DNA from: Gordionus sp. m RMFG-2023
Taxonomy: Eukaryota > Nematomorpha > Gordioida > Chordodea > Parachordodidae
Direction: 5' to 3'
DNA length: 64,000 bases
Assembly: GCF_954871325.1 (NCBI RefSeq)
Contig: NC_088777.1
Span: 14,857,366-14,921,365, forward strand
Numbering within the stretch: the stretch's first letter is position 1; every line of letters begins with the position of its first letter. A program made the translations under genes and the position numbers. Below the pieces are notes generated by a model. The model saw only the letters and a list, made by a program, of their open reading frames with translations. It did no database searches and was not told where the DNA came from. Positions 13,601 through 28,600 of this stretch are shown one piece after another.

Positions 13601-16600
13601 TGGTTAGTTTGCAATATATTAATCTAAAGGCTAGTACCAATAGATGCTTGCACATATATTTTCTTTGAAAGGATTTACAGATACAAGTTCCTATTTTCTA
13701 GTCCATTTTCTGTTTTGGTAGTCTAACTTTGTAAAATTCATTTACACTTTAAAAAACTATTATTTATATAATAATCATCTTCAATAACCCTTTTTCCTTT
13801 CTATCTTTAAGGTATAAATTTATCGATAAATTGAACAGGTCTTTATTATAGCATACTCAATAAAATTTATGTAGGCCAAAACTTCATTTGAATAATATTT
13901 GATCGAGTTTAACATGCAATATTGTTCTAAAGGGCTTGTACTTATTGTTACTGGCCCATATTTTTTCCTTCATTAAATAAATAAAATTGTTGATTTGATT
14001 ATCTTAAACTCTCTAAATTTCTTCTATTCGATATGAGAATAAAGAAGGGTTTTGTGACTATTTTGTATTAATGAATCTACATATTCTTTAATCTCACATC
14101 TCAACCTATGACTAATGGAAAGTGTTTGATGATCCTGTTATTGATATGTTTTGAATAAGAAAATGTCATCTGAACAGAAATATATCGTAAATATAACATT
14201 GGCTTGACATTGTTTTCCACTATAAGAAGCCAGTAATATGCATGAACTCCTTCTATTGGATTAGTTTTGTAATATCTAGATCATAATTTTGATTCCTCAA
14301 TCAATTTTTCGACCTTCTCTTTAGATTTAAATACGTTGTTTTTTCCAGTCTTTATTTTTACATTTCATAAGACGTTGGCTTTCACCAACTTGAGAAACAT
14401 TGTCTTCTTCAGGATGAATAATAATTATCTATACATTTCATGATTATGATTATATTATTTAGAAATTAAACTTAAATATTTTAATGATATTGACTTTCAC
14501 AATAATAATAATTTGCCAGCCAAAAATTTAAAACTAAAATTAAATAAAAACGCTTGTTAAATTTATTTATATTTTATATGAACAGCACCTTATATCCCGA
14601 ATAATAATTAATAGAAATTTGGAAAAAAGGAAATTTAATTTTTTTAATGGATTTGAAATATTTTAATTTTTTACGTTCAATTTTCATATCTTTTAAAATA
14701 GGTTTTATATGAAGTTATAAATATAATATTTGGAATGTTTTTGCCCAATTTTTATTTAGCCAAACCCATATTTACAAATATAAATAAGCTCTAGTAACCA
14801 ATGATTTCTATTCAGAGAAACCGGCAAGAACTACAACAACGGGGGGAGGTGTATGGCATAATATTGTCTTTGAAATTAGAGGGTGCAGATTCAGTGAGTA
14901 TTTCTGATTCTGAGCATTTAATATTTTTTTCTGATAGATTCATTTTTTATTATGAGCGTTTCAGTTTTATACCTGCGCATGAGCATAAGTAATTTTGAGC
15001 ATTCAGTTTTTCTGAGCATTAATTTATTTTGAACGTTGTTTAAGGATTTTAAATTCTAAGCTATAAAATAAGAGCCTTTTAAAAAAATGTTATAAAAAAG
15101 TCTCCGAAATTTTAATGTTTAAACCAGAAAGAATTATATAATAACGATAAAAAAATATTTTTAAGGTAAATAATATAATGATATAATACAACAAAGGGCC
15201 TTATAAAAAAAATTTCATTTTAATGTCTTAATAAAAATAAATTATATATATACATTTTTTTTTCAAGATTGGAGTTGCCCATTAAACTATTTTTTAAAAG
15301 GTATATGTTTTTCTTTTTCCTTTTGATAATATCTGTCTATAAAATTTAAAATGGCTTAAATTTATTTTTTTTATTGCTTAATTGCTCTATGAACAATAAT
15401 GTTACTTATTTATTTTGTAAATTATTTTCCCTCTTTTTTTTTTAAAAAAAGTCATTATTTATCATTCGGATGCTCTGTTGTGTAAAAAAAAAGATGGTAG
15501 TTCAGTTACAGGACAACTTAATTTACTTTAAGATTAATTGAGAATTATGAATTGATATAAAAGTTACTACATGATATGAGGATTTAAAAAAATGAAATAT
15601 AAAAATGGTTATTCTATAGAAACGAAAGTGACTTAACTAATTATGTTTTATACCAATTGTTATATCTCACTATGGACATATGTCAAAAAAAAAAAAAAAA
15701 ATTTATGCATAATTTTTGGGAACTTGTCGTCTCCCACCCATAATTTTTTTTTAACAAACTATTTAAAGATGTGAAAAAAAAACTAATTTATAATAGGATA
15801 TAAAAGAAAGCAGATAATTTAGGGTTCAAAAACTAATTTAATGTAGAAAAAATCTTATTAATTTTTTTTAATTGGGAATTTTATTTTCGGAGTTATTTTT
15901 CCGGGTTTTTTTTCTAGATTACCCGTTAAAAAGAAATTCAACGTGTTAACCAGAGGCCTGAAAACGGTTCGATTTAGGTGATTTTAAATTAAGATTTTGG
16001 CCAAAATAATATTATGCAAGCCTCTAGATTTCGTTAACAGAAGTTCAACCCTTTCTGCCACCTATGAGAAAAATCTCTAGGCTTGATATTTTTTAACTAA
16101 ATATTGGGTTACCTTTTTAAAAAAATCGAACTGCAAACAACTCTAGCCCATGTATTAAAAAGAGAGAAAAAAATTATTACAAACCCAGACAAGGACCTAT
16201 AAATATTATTTTATTTATTGGCCGATTTTTTCTAAAAATATTTAAATTATATCAACGAATTGGTGGAAAATGTGGGAAAATTTTATAATGGGTCATTTAT
16301 TCTGCTCCAATTTCCCTTCGAAATATAATTTACAAAATACAAGCCAAAGATTATCGAAAATAAACAACATATTAAAAATCCAGGCCTAACTATAAAAGGG
16401 TCAAAAATTTTAACAAAGTTCGGGTTGGGTTTGAAAATAAAAAATTAGGAACGGGTGTTAATTTTTATTTTTAAAGAACCGGAGTCGAAAATAATTTAAA
16501 AAAAAAATTTTTTTGGCCTTTCCATTTTTATAGTGTTAAGTATGAAAGGAGTGTATTGTACATAAGATTCTAATAATTTTCACCTATCCTATATTATGAT

Positions 16601-19600
16601 GATGGAATCTCTATAGGGGTAAAAAGGGCAGATGTGTATTCTACTTTTCTGCTGAGATCCCGTACCCCCATTTTTATGAGATGATTCCGAAATTTAGGTG
16701 ATTCTGACCTAATATTTTTTTTCTCAATGGCGTCGCAATTATATTGTCTATTCGTTATTATAGTTCTGCCCTAATTCATATAAGGATGTTCATAAACTTC
16801 CAACGCTAATTATCCTTCTTGATTTATTCTTCTCTAATACCATCTCGGGGTTCCAGTTTTAACAATTTCAAATGATCCCTAATAAAATATTGCTATTTCT
16901 TCCCAATCCACCTTTAAATCCTTCACGTCAATATGTCCAAACCATCTTGACCGGTTCTAAAATTTATTTTAGAAAAGTATAATTTTATCTCTCTTTTTCT
17001 CTCTCTAAATTCAAGCAATTATATATATTGCCAGGGAAAGTGCGCATATGACTGATAAATAAGACTATATATATTAAAAGGAACAGGAATAAGGAATTAC
17101 TATCGAACCAATCAAATTGAAAGTGTGGTGATTCAAACTCATTCCTTTTACCACAAATTTGGAGATAAAATAATTCGGGATAGTGTGTTCCCGGGGTAGG
17201 TATTTCCTTCTCGAATAATTTAAAAATTAATAAAGTTTAAGTTTTGAAATTTAAGCCAAATATGTATTTTAATAAGGTGCTTAAGTAGGTCCAAAAATGT
17301 TTCGGACAAAATTGTTCATGAAAAATTTTAAATGTAAATTTAAATTTTAACATACCAAAAGTAACTTTTTAAAATATTAGATTTTCACTAATAACTTTTT
17401 TTATAAACGTTGTTTAGACTTAATATTAATTCTATATGATAAAGAAATATATATTTTATCATATATAAAAATATTGACAAAATTTATGGTAATTTAAAAT
17501 TTTAAAATTAAATTATGAAGACCTGAGGCAGGATTTGGCGGGTACATATTAGCCATTTATGAGCAGGGATTATTTTGAATAAAAAAAATCCAACTAAATT
17601 TATAAAACATTAGAAGTCACTAGTTTGTCTAGGACCACTAATGACAACATGAAGATGATTGACTTATTTTTTGTAATTATATGACAGATTTAAGTGACAA
17701 TAAATACTTCCGGGTGAGATAAACATATTTGACAATTTATTTTTATTAATTTACTTAGAATCAACACTTTTATATAAAAAAAATTTAAAAATCTAAAAAT
17801 AGAAAAGCGCTATGACACGTAACGTGAAAGGATAATAGATACCCCGGGTGTTTTTCATAGAACTTAAATTTTCTTTTTAAAATTCGCATTAATTAAAAAC
17901 TAAATGATTTTTTTCTTAAATATTAATTTCTAGCGTAGAGATATATATAAAGAATCAAATTACGTTATAACATTTTAGAAAAATTGCTCTGTCAATTTTT
18001 TATAGCACTTCAATTTTTTATGGACAAACTGTCCTCGGTCGCCCCTCTATATGGATTTCATATGCTGAAAAATGATCCGTAAGATGCCGAACAGATATAT
18101 TTTAATTTTTTTAATGATCAAGGCTGTAGAAAAAATTTACATACCTTGACAGAACTTTTTTATAAAGAAATCGGGATAAAAAAATTTTTTTAAGGGCCGA
18201 AAATTTTTTTGAAAAAAAAATAATGGGCCCGGGCTGAACAAAATTTAAAAAAAAAATCCGGGCCGGGTCGGCAAATGATATCTCTGCATCTCTGATATAT
18301 TTATTAGCATGACAAAAAGGAGCCAATTAGATTTAAGGTGGCATGAAATTGTTATCATGGTTGGGTCCGAACCCATCCTCTATATCTTCGCAATTGGGGT
18401 GGAACAGTGACTTAACTCAAGGAGAAGTATTAGGGTCATTGGATGGGTGTTAATAAGCTTCTGCTTATCATGTGACATCATCCATTTTCATAACTTCTTG
18501 ACTAAAACAATTAAATTAAAATAATAATTTTTTTTATATCTAATCAATCAATTATTAAAATCGAGACAATCAAAAATAAATTATTTTTTTTTCATATCTG
18601 TTTGACATCTTCAAAGAAATTGACAAATTTTTACATAATCTTTAACAATTTTTAACAATTAAACGGAAGAATTTACGTATATTTAATCAATTAAAAATAT
18701 AATAATCTATTGCAAAAATGCTGATAAATTTAATTACCTTTGATTTGGAAAAAAACAAGAGTTTATTATAAAAGTGTTATTGATTGATAACTTTAAACTC
18801 ATAGAGGATGAGGAATAATAAGTAAATGAAAACACCAAAATTTTCAAATATCTATCATAAATATTACATAGGAGCAGAATATTAATTAGACGATGAGTTA
18901 ATAATATTAACATAATGTTAATGAGAATAATCATAATTGCTAGTTTTTTATTATAATTATTTTTTTATTCTCCTTCTTCTTCTCTCTTTTCCTTTTTTTC
19001 CCTTTTAAACGAAAATCGGATAAAAAAAAATATATGATTATTTAAAGTTTAGTATTTTAAATTAAATTTATACTAAAATTTATTTTTAAGATTGAAATTT
19101 TTATCAAAATTCTTGTCGATTTTTTTTATCAATTAAATACCACTTAATCATCATTCCTCATATAATGTAATCTAATATTTTATAAATCTTTCGATACGAT
19201 ATTGCAAAAATTAATATATTTTTTGTCACGTTTAATTTTTTCTTATATTGCGGAAATAAATCCTCCTAATCTTAAAGGAAGCTTCATAATAAAACAACTG
19301 GGAAAAATGGTAATGCATTCTATTTTCAATGATTATTTCATCAAAAACAGGTATATAATGAATATTTTTCATTATAGAAGATTTATATATTATATTTTCC
19401 TAAAATGTAGAAATCTGGTATCTCATTGGAATTGTTAATATTAGTGAAGATCGCGGTCTATCTCTGGGCCCGAACCGAACCACAGTTCTCAAAAGATCGG
19501 TCCAAACCGTGGTTTTAAATTAAAAGACTAGTCCGGACCGATGTTTTCAAAAAGACAGATTCTTTAATCGCTTCAGTCACGATTTAAGAACGATAGGACT

Positions 19601-22600
19601 GGACCGGACTGTTGTCCTTTTAATAATCATATATTTAGAAAAATATGAGATAGACAGGTTTAAATTAGTGGCATAACTAGCTTTTCAACTATGAGAGAGG
19701 GGCTCACTTAAAAAAGTTTGATTGTCACATTAATTTTGATTATGGATTAAATTTTTTTTCAAGCGATTATAAATTAAACGGAAACGTAAATAAAAATTTT
19801 TTTGAAGGAATTATATTCTAATTAATTATAATTTATAGCGTTGATTTATTTTAAAATAATTCTTAATAAATACTAAAATGTTCATAAAACCGAGTATTAC
19901 AAATAAAATATTTTAATATATATGGTATGACTATTGTAGTATATCATTTGTATCAGAGGCATTTATAGGGTCCGGTCTGGCCTAGCCCGTTCCAAATTAA
20001 ATAAAAAATTATATAGCCGGGATTTTTTAAAATTTGATCATTCAAAGGGGAAATTGAAAATATGATAATCCAATTAAATATTAAATGGTCCTTCTTTTAA
20101 ATTTAATTTTTAAAAATTTAATTATTTTCGGGGCACATGTTTTGAGTATGCTGAGTTAAATTCAGCCATCATTTCTTTGGTTATAATTACAATTTTTATT
20201 ATACCCCTCATATTCATGGCCACCCGTCAAATTATAAATGTTAATTAAATAAATAAAGTAACTATAGTTATTTTTATTTTAAAATATTAATTTTATTGTT
20301 TTTCAATATGAATTCGATATTTTGTAGAGATCCGCAAAGGTCAAAATTTTAAACCTGGTCCGGAATGTTTAAAAATTATTTCGAATAATTTTGGTTGTAT
20401 TTTGTAAATTGTTTCAAAAATAAACTGAAAATATAAGCAGTAAATGAATATTAAAAACGACAAATTATATATTTTACCAAAATTTTCCAATTATTAATTG
20501 ATATATATTTTGATATATTTTTTTATAACCCGGACTTGCCCACCCGGATTTTGAAAAAAAATTTTCACCAAGTTTGTTGTAAGAAAAAATTACGGCAGGG
20601 CTTTTTCCATTATTTCAAGACCACGTACTTTTGTGCCCCCTAAAATATACAATCAAATTTATAGTGAAGTTTCAATATATTTGTAAAATTGGAGAAGGAA
20701 AAAATCCACATTATTTTTTTTTATCAAATAAACTTTTTTTTGGATTATATTTTAGAATCGATATATCGTAAACCATTCAGTAGAAAAAATTGAAGTCTAA
20801 ATAGAACTTATATTGAGCAGTTTTATGGATGTCTAAGATAAGCCTCTCCTTTGACATTTGGCCAGATTACATTTTTTGAAAGAAATCATTTTGGTTTTAC
20901 ACTTTTTTTTAAAAAAACAAACTTAATTCTTAAAAATTTCTATTATATTCATTAATTTTTTAAAAATATGATTTTTACTATTTTAAATTTTTGGGGAGAA
21001 GGACGTGAGGATGGGGCGTAGTGGAGATTTTTTTTACTAAAACTTTTTTAAAAAATTCTAAAAAATTTAAACCTATCAGAAGTTTTTTAATTTTAATAAA
21101 ATCGTATTTTATATTTTTTAAGAATTATATTTACATGTTTTTATTTTTATATTAAAAAAAAAGTTTGTCTTCTTTTTCAATAAAGTTTTAAAAATTTGCC
21201 AATCGAATTTTTTGATATTTTGGACACAGCCTAAAATAATATTTATGACAATATTGCGAGGATGACCTTAAACCCCCCCCCCCCCCCACCCCCGGCAATA
21301 CCTGTTACAAGATTTCAAAACAACAATGAAATGTTTAAATATTAAAAAATTAAATTGATTCTAAAATATTTAATATAGCATATTTATTTTGGACTATGCT
21401 TAGGCCCCCGCCTACCCTCATGTTTTATTTTCCATCTGAGATATGAACGTTTAAATATAGCCTCTGCTTGTATTATATGGGGAGATTCAGTCGCCACATA
21501 GAAATGAAATCAATAATATCCAATAAATTGAATTTGGTTAATTATCGCAACTAGACCGATTCTTTACCTGACAAAAAAGCAAGATGATCTTCCAGCCTTT
21601 CTTATATCCTGGTTTGAGAAATCGTCTAATTTGGGATTTTATGTGTTTCCAGTTTTTTTAACCAAACTATAGACTCTTAATTAAAAAATTAGAAATAGAA
21701 TGATCTTACATTATTTCACCCTGTTGTTATTTCAACAAAGAGGCTCTTAGATATTCAAGGCTTTAAGTTCCTTAAAATTTCATATAGGAAAATAATTCAA
21801 AGTGCTCCGAGGAAACATTTAAGTTCTTTAATATTTCTTTAAATTGTAATTCATATTTCCATTTGTGGAGGATATTATTAACAAATAAAATAGATTAATT
21901 GAAAATAAATACGTATAATATACTTGTACTTAGTATGAAGCCAATCCTGCCTTTGGCTTATGAACTTTAAAGATTAGTGTTACTCCTTTTGCTTTTTTCG
22001 TTTTTAAATAATCTTTTCTAAAAAAAAAATAATTTAGCTTTTTAAATTATCATTTTAATAATAATAATATAAAAAAAATACAGAAAAGTTACTATACGAT
22101 TTATTGATTTTTGTTTGATATTTAAAATAAATCCACTCTTGGCCACAGATTTTTATTATTAATATAATATGTGGCCATTTTAATATTGCTTAATAGTGCG
22201 CACTATTTGAGCGTTTTCTGAAAAAAATCAAACCAGTTTGCGTTTTATTAATGTTTATAAATTGTTTTTCGATTTGCGCGATACCATTTGAAATGCATTG
22301 CTTGCGTTTTGCATTATGAAAAGCAAACGCTCAATTTGGTTGCACTATAAATAAACATGTAATTTTGGATTACACATAAATTATTTTAAAATCCTTGGAA
22401 AGAAAGAAAAAAAAAGGAAGGATATTTTCGATTTTTGACATTTTTAAAAATGAATCAAATCAATGTCAGTCCTGACCAATGATGTATATAAAAATATTAC
22501 TAGATTGGCGATTCATTAATTGAGGATATCCACATACATAAAAGTTTACTCTACCGCATTGTGCTTGCACGTCGATTAATTGTCTAATTTATTATTATAT

Positions 22601-25600
22601 AAATGAACATGTTGTTTAATCGACGTGGACCACAAAATCGCGCTACTTCTGACTTCTATTATATGGAGGACACTTTTACATAATTTAATGAATGAATAGC
22701 CAATCTAGTGGTTAATATATACTTTATTGGTCCCGACCTAATTTATTAAATCTTAAACTGTCAATGTTATAAATTCATTAAGCCATTATTCTTTAAGCTG
22801 ATTTATCATCTTTGATCACTAACCAAATTAATTATGTATAAACACGAGTTCTATAAAAATTTATAATTTAAAAAGATCATAAAATTTTTTTTTTTTTGAA
22901 AAATGGAATTTTTAGTATCAGATTGTAATTTATTTATAATAATTTTTTGAGGAAAAATTAAAATATTTCTATTTACAATCACTTACATGAAATAAAAAAA
23001 GACTAAAAAAGAAAAAGAATTTTTTAAAAAAAAAATCACCTGAAAATAATGAAAGTAAATTCAGGCAAATCTATAAATTTAAGGAAGGAAGGAATTTCTT
23101 TAATTTGGTCAATAGTATTATTTATATTGGATTTAAATTATTTTTAATCAACTCCGCTTTTGATATGGAAAGATATTGATTTTTTTATATATATTTTATT
23201 TTAAAATTATTTTTCAAGTCCCATTTTTAATAAAAATATTTTTTTCAATATTTTGCTAAAAAAAATTTAAAATGTTATTTTATAAAAGGAATGGGGAAAA
23301 AATATACAAATTATTTAAGAAAATATTCAAAGAATAGCAGAAAAATTTCTAAATAATATGAAAAACTATCAAGCTTTTTCTGAACAGGAAAGTTGTGACG
23401 ATTATTGCAAATGTTATTCCTCTAGGAAAAAGGCAAGATCTTTTTTAAAAAATATTCTCTTTGAAGTATATATTTGACAGTAGAGATCTGCAAATCGCGG
23501 CTTGTTATTTGAAAAAAATGATTTCGGTCGGGCTCGGGTCATGTTTAAAATTTTAAATATGATATAATTACATTTTGTCAAATAAATTGATATATTAAAA
23601 TTCTTCCAAAAAACAAGGCGTTAATATTTTTTATTTGTAGGATATTTATTTACAAGAAAATAAAATATGAAATTTTTCTATATTTAAATATATTCGGCCA
23701 GGCTGACAAATAATTTTTATTTTTATTTAGGGTCGGTTCAATCGGGATCGGACCAGACAGGTCTGAATTTTTTTCTAGAAAATTTCAGTCGGGCTAGGTT
23801 TGAAAAATTGGGCCGACGCAGATCACTACTTGACAGAACTCAAATAATATATATAACATTGTACTTTCAAATGAATTTTGCGGTTGGAACATTCCATATG
23901 TGTAGTCAGGATGGAAAGGAAAAATCCCCCCCCCTCCCCTTTGTAAAATTTGCCTTTTCTCGTAAATAGTATTTTAAGTTAACAAAATCCCCCCCCCCTC
24001 CCCCAAAGGGTTAACAATAAACAACTTTAAGTATCACCTTATCGTGTTAAAAGAAGACTGAAAAACCAAAACTTATTTTTATAAAAATTCAACATACCCA
24101 AAGGTCTAATAAGTGGATCTAAATAGTGTTGGCAAAGGGCTCAATTTGAGCCGATTTTTAAAAACGGAGAACTCAATATTTTAGCGAAAAATATTGCCTA
24201 AGCCTCGAGATTTCGCTAGTAGATATCCAAACTTTGTGCCACCTATGAGCAAGATCTTCAGGTTTGTGTAATATTTTTCTAAATATAATAATAAGTTAGA
24301 CGTTTAAAAAATCGTCACAAATCGAGTCGCTTAACAAACCCCCCTCCCCAACCCCATAGGAAAATCCTGGATACGCTTAAGATCCTATATTAGTTGAAAT
24401 TGGGATAAGTGGTCATTTATGTTTTACTATGTTAGAAAATTTCTAAAAGATTATATCGCAAGTTTTTCTCATTTCTTTTTAATACCCCCCCCCCCCCCAT
24501 TTATAAAGGTTCGTATATTCAAGTTACATATTTTTTTTAGGGGATGATAAATGTAAATTCGAAAATATTAATCTAGAAGAAACGGGGTAAAAAGTGATCC
24601 CCTAAAAATTGAACGCCATAAAAAAAATGAGCTCTAATTTAATGACTGTCTTACATATGATTAGAATCATTGATTTTTTTCTCTATCATCTTAGGACAAA
24701 CACCCAGATTGTATAAATTTTGCACCGATTTCAATTTCGTAATAATATTCCATATTTTGAAATTATTATTGTTTATTTTTATACAAATTATTTGTAATAA
24801 TTTAGAGTTAAATCTGAGAGAATATGAAAATAGAAAAACGTGAACTTTAATCAATGTAAACTTCTGCTTATTAATTTATGCAAATGAGCATATTATTCCT
24901 GCCCATACTAATTTTTGTTGGAAGGAGGGGGAAAAGGGAGGTTAGAGCTACGAATGCATATATTTTTGATTAGGGAGATGAATTTATATGCTTTATTAGA
25001 AACAGTTTATGCCAGGATAGGACTATAAAAGGCAAGGGTACTGGTAAAATAGGATGATGATCAGAAATTACAAATAAGTTTACTGCAAATCAATAAGATT
25101 TAATTCAAGATAAATCAATAATGATATCTTCTCTCCTGCTAAAATAAATATAAAAAAAATCGAAATATTTCCCAGTTGAAAAAAGAAATTTTATAGCCAT
25201 TTTGTCATCATTGACTGGATTACATAGAATTTTGAAGTGCAAACCTTAGAATATGAAAAATAATGCCTTTACAAAGATCTTGGTTTCCATGACATGTAAT
25301 CAAGGTCCTCCGTTCAAATGTCTTCTACATTGGCCTCATTAGGGAGTGGTTTGGGAGGCCCTATCAAAATTTTGGAGAGCCCTATTTTCTAAGATAAAAT
25401 ATTAGTTTATAAAAATTGTAGGATTTTAAGTGAGTCCCAACAAATTCAAAGTTTAAGTGGCACTCCTGCCTTATATACCCTAAAAATTTAAACATCTTGC
25501 TAGTGTAGGCGATAGTGCTTTTTCATGTAAGCATATTAAAGATTTAATTTAGTTGTTTAGAGAAGGGTCTTACCTCAAATTAAACGGAGTCGTGCTGAGT

Positions 25601-28600
25601 TGCTTTCCACCCTCCATAACTTTAATAGAAGCAAAATCTTTTAAATTAGGAGTATCCAGTGGAGGGGCAAGGGGAAATCCCCCCTTTAAAATTTCGTAAA
25701 TATCATTTTTAGCTAATAAAAAATTTACACTCACCCACCCTACCCCCCCCCCCCCCAAAAAAAATAAATAAAATAAAAATAATTATAAATATATCACTTG
25801 AAAAGAAGAATTTGATAGAAAAATTAGTAAAGATTAATAACTTTTATAAATAACGACTATAATTGAATTTTTTTTTAGAAAAAAGCATTTTTATAACCAA
25901 AATTATTTTTATAAAAATCTAATATAGCCAAGCCAAAAACAATAAGTGGACCTAAAGACTTCCAATAAAATTTATGGGGAAAAATACCTACCTAATAGTA
26001 CCCCCACTCCTCCTTAACAAGATAAGTAACCAGTTAATTTTTTAAAAATATAAATGTAAGATGCCTATAACCAATCATCACTCATCTACATTCAAAGAAA
26101 ATATATTCTATAATATTTATTATTGATTTTTTAAAATAAAAATTTTAAATTCTTTTATGTGTCTTTTTTTAACTCGGAAAAATTTATCTAATAATATTAA
26201 ATCATAATTTAAAATTGAGTCGTTACTTAAAAATTACGTAACAGATGTTCGTTCCTAATAATAATGAATCCATTTTTTATAAATATATTTAATTTAAATC
26301 GCCATTTAGAAATAGAAATGATTGAAATAACCATTCATAATGACATTTAAATTCTTGTAGTTCGAAATAGAAATAACCAGCAAATATTATATAATGGACA
26401 AGAAAATATCTAAAATATACTAATGTTACAAAAAGAAAATTAAGTTTAAAAATTGGCCCATCTTTCTTTGCCTTCTGATAAGATTTAAACATCTTATATA
26501 TATTTTTTTTTTAAAAAACTGTTAAGTTTCCTTCTGAGTATATTTCCCCAAAAATGATAGTAAGAAATTATGCGAGCCTCGTTAATTGATTCTTATTCTA
26601 ATCATGTGGGTATTCAACAACTAAATTATTTCTAAACTTTAAGATCTTTGTGGCCCTTTATAATCTGCTGAAACATCTATTGAACTACCTCCTCTGACCC
26701 CCATCTTATCTTGATATCTTTAGGTTTCAGTTAATTCCTCCCTTATCAATTTCCTATTATAAAAACCAATCAAAATGTTCCACTTGACAATTTCCCTATG
26801 TTGCCAAGTTCAACAAGAACAGCAAAACTTTTTGAAAAAAATGTATAGACATTAAAGTTAAAATAAAGAGGATAATATAGACTAATTCAGTTAAAATGAT
26901 ATAAAACTCACTTTATTTAATAAGCAAAATAAAAATATAATATAAATGGGTGAAACGAAATTTCTTCTGTTATGTCTTTGATGGTGCCATTTTTCCCCAG
27001 TGGACCACTTTTCCCTGAGGTTTAAAGTAGGTTTTTATATTATTTTAGTGTTTTTAAAATAAAAAATTTGAAATTTATGATTTAATCTATATAAAATTAA
27101 ACATGCCGAATCAAATGCGAAACAATGACTAATTAAATAAAGTGGTAATTATTTTAAAATTCTAAAAGATATAATTATTATTATGCTTGAAACTTCTAGC
27201 GCGTTAATAGCTTATTTTTTAATCTATTCATTTTTTTTAAAAATAACCAATATATAATAATAATTTTAAAATTTTACAATAAATTAAAATATAATATATA
27301 CGATTTGAAATTGTTTAAAGTATAAATCCATTTAAATCTTAAAGCATTAAAAAGAAATATAGATTAATTCATTTCTAAACTAAAATAAAGTAATGAAACA
27401 TGTCAAACAAAGCCAAAAGGTTCATTTAGTAGTAATAATGATCTCAGCGAATCTTCTTATATGCCGTTTTCTGATTTTATTCGCTAAATTAAGCAAACTG
27501 ACAATCAAAAAATTATCATAAATAATAATGTAGTTTATTATATTGTTACTTAAATTAAAACTGTTGGGTAAATGTGATTTAAACCCAAGCTAGTTCTTCA
27601 GGAGGATGGTAAGACGCAAGATGGCTAAAATTAAGGGGGGGGGGGGTAGATAGTTGTAAAGACGCTATTGTCATAAGAATAAGAAAAGAGGGGGGGGGGG
27701 TATCAACATTGGGGGAGGGAGGGATGGAAGTACTTGTTAAAACCTAATCAGCTTGTGTCTTAATTAATTCAGATTGGACAGTATGGTTGTTAAAAAAATT
27801 GACTTTTAACGAGTAACGCATTTTAAATGAATTGGCAAGAATTCAATGACTGTTGAGTGGGCGAGGGGGCTGGTTAATTTTTATCATCCACAAAATTTTA
27901 TACATTTATACAACCCTTATCTAACTTGTACTGATCAAGAAAATTGATAAGGATCACCAATGTGATAATTGCAAAGAACCATAACTGGTATATATGAAAT
28001 ATTATATGCTTTTGAAGAAAAAAATGATTTTGCAATTTCAAAGGCTATCTTATATTCAAAATGATCGTTCTTTTCCTTCATCTTAAATCTCGTATTATTC
28101 GTTCCTTATCTATCTTTTCTTCTTCTTCTTCTCTACAATGAGAAGTTTTAACTTTTCCTTTAACAATAAAAGATTAAAAATATTCTATATTTTATTTATT
28201 TATTTTAAAAAAAAGGTTAATTCTTGATTTAAATATTAATATAATTATTTATATTTATTTTAAACAATTTATTTTATTAACAAGAAAATTATTTTTGTTT
28301 GATTATATAATGACATTCCTTTGAGTCAATGATTATTATAACACTTTTAAAAATAAGAAGGTAACAATATTTAAATAAAGATTATCGGCAAATAATTATA
28401 GACACTAAAACTCAATTAAAAAATACATTTGTAATAAATAAAATTATGTCGAAGTAAAATCAGGTTCAAAACTATTATCCCGAAATTTTTTTTCCTATAA
28501 AAACAAAAAAAAAATTGATTAAATGAAAAAAAAATTGATTAAATGAAAAAAAAATTTATGCTTAAAACATTCTCTTTAAAATACAATATAAATATGATTA

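Noticed and set aside
13560-14420. Possible protein relic on the minus strand
   Set aside because: Fragments such as HPEEDNVSQVGESQRL look protein-like but are short and match no family I can name.
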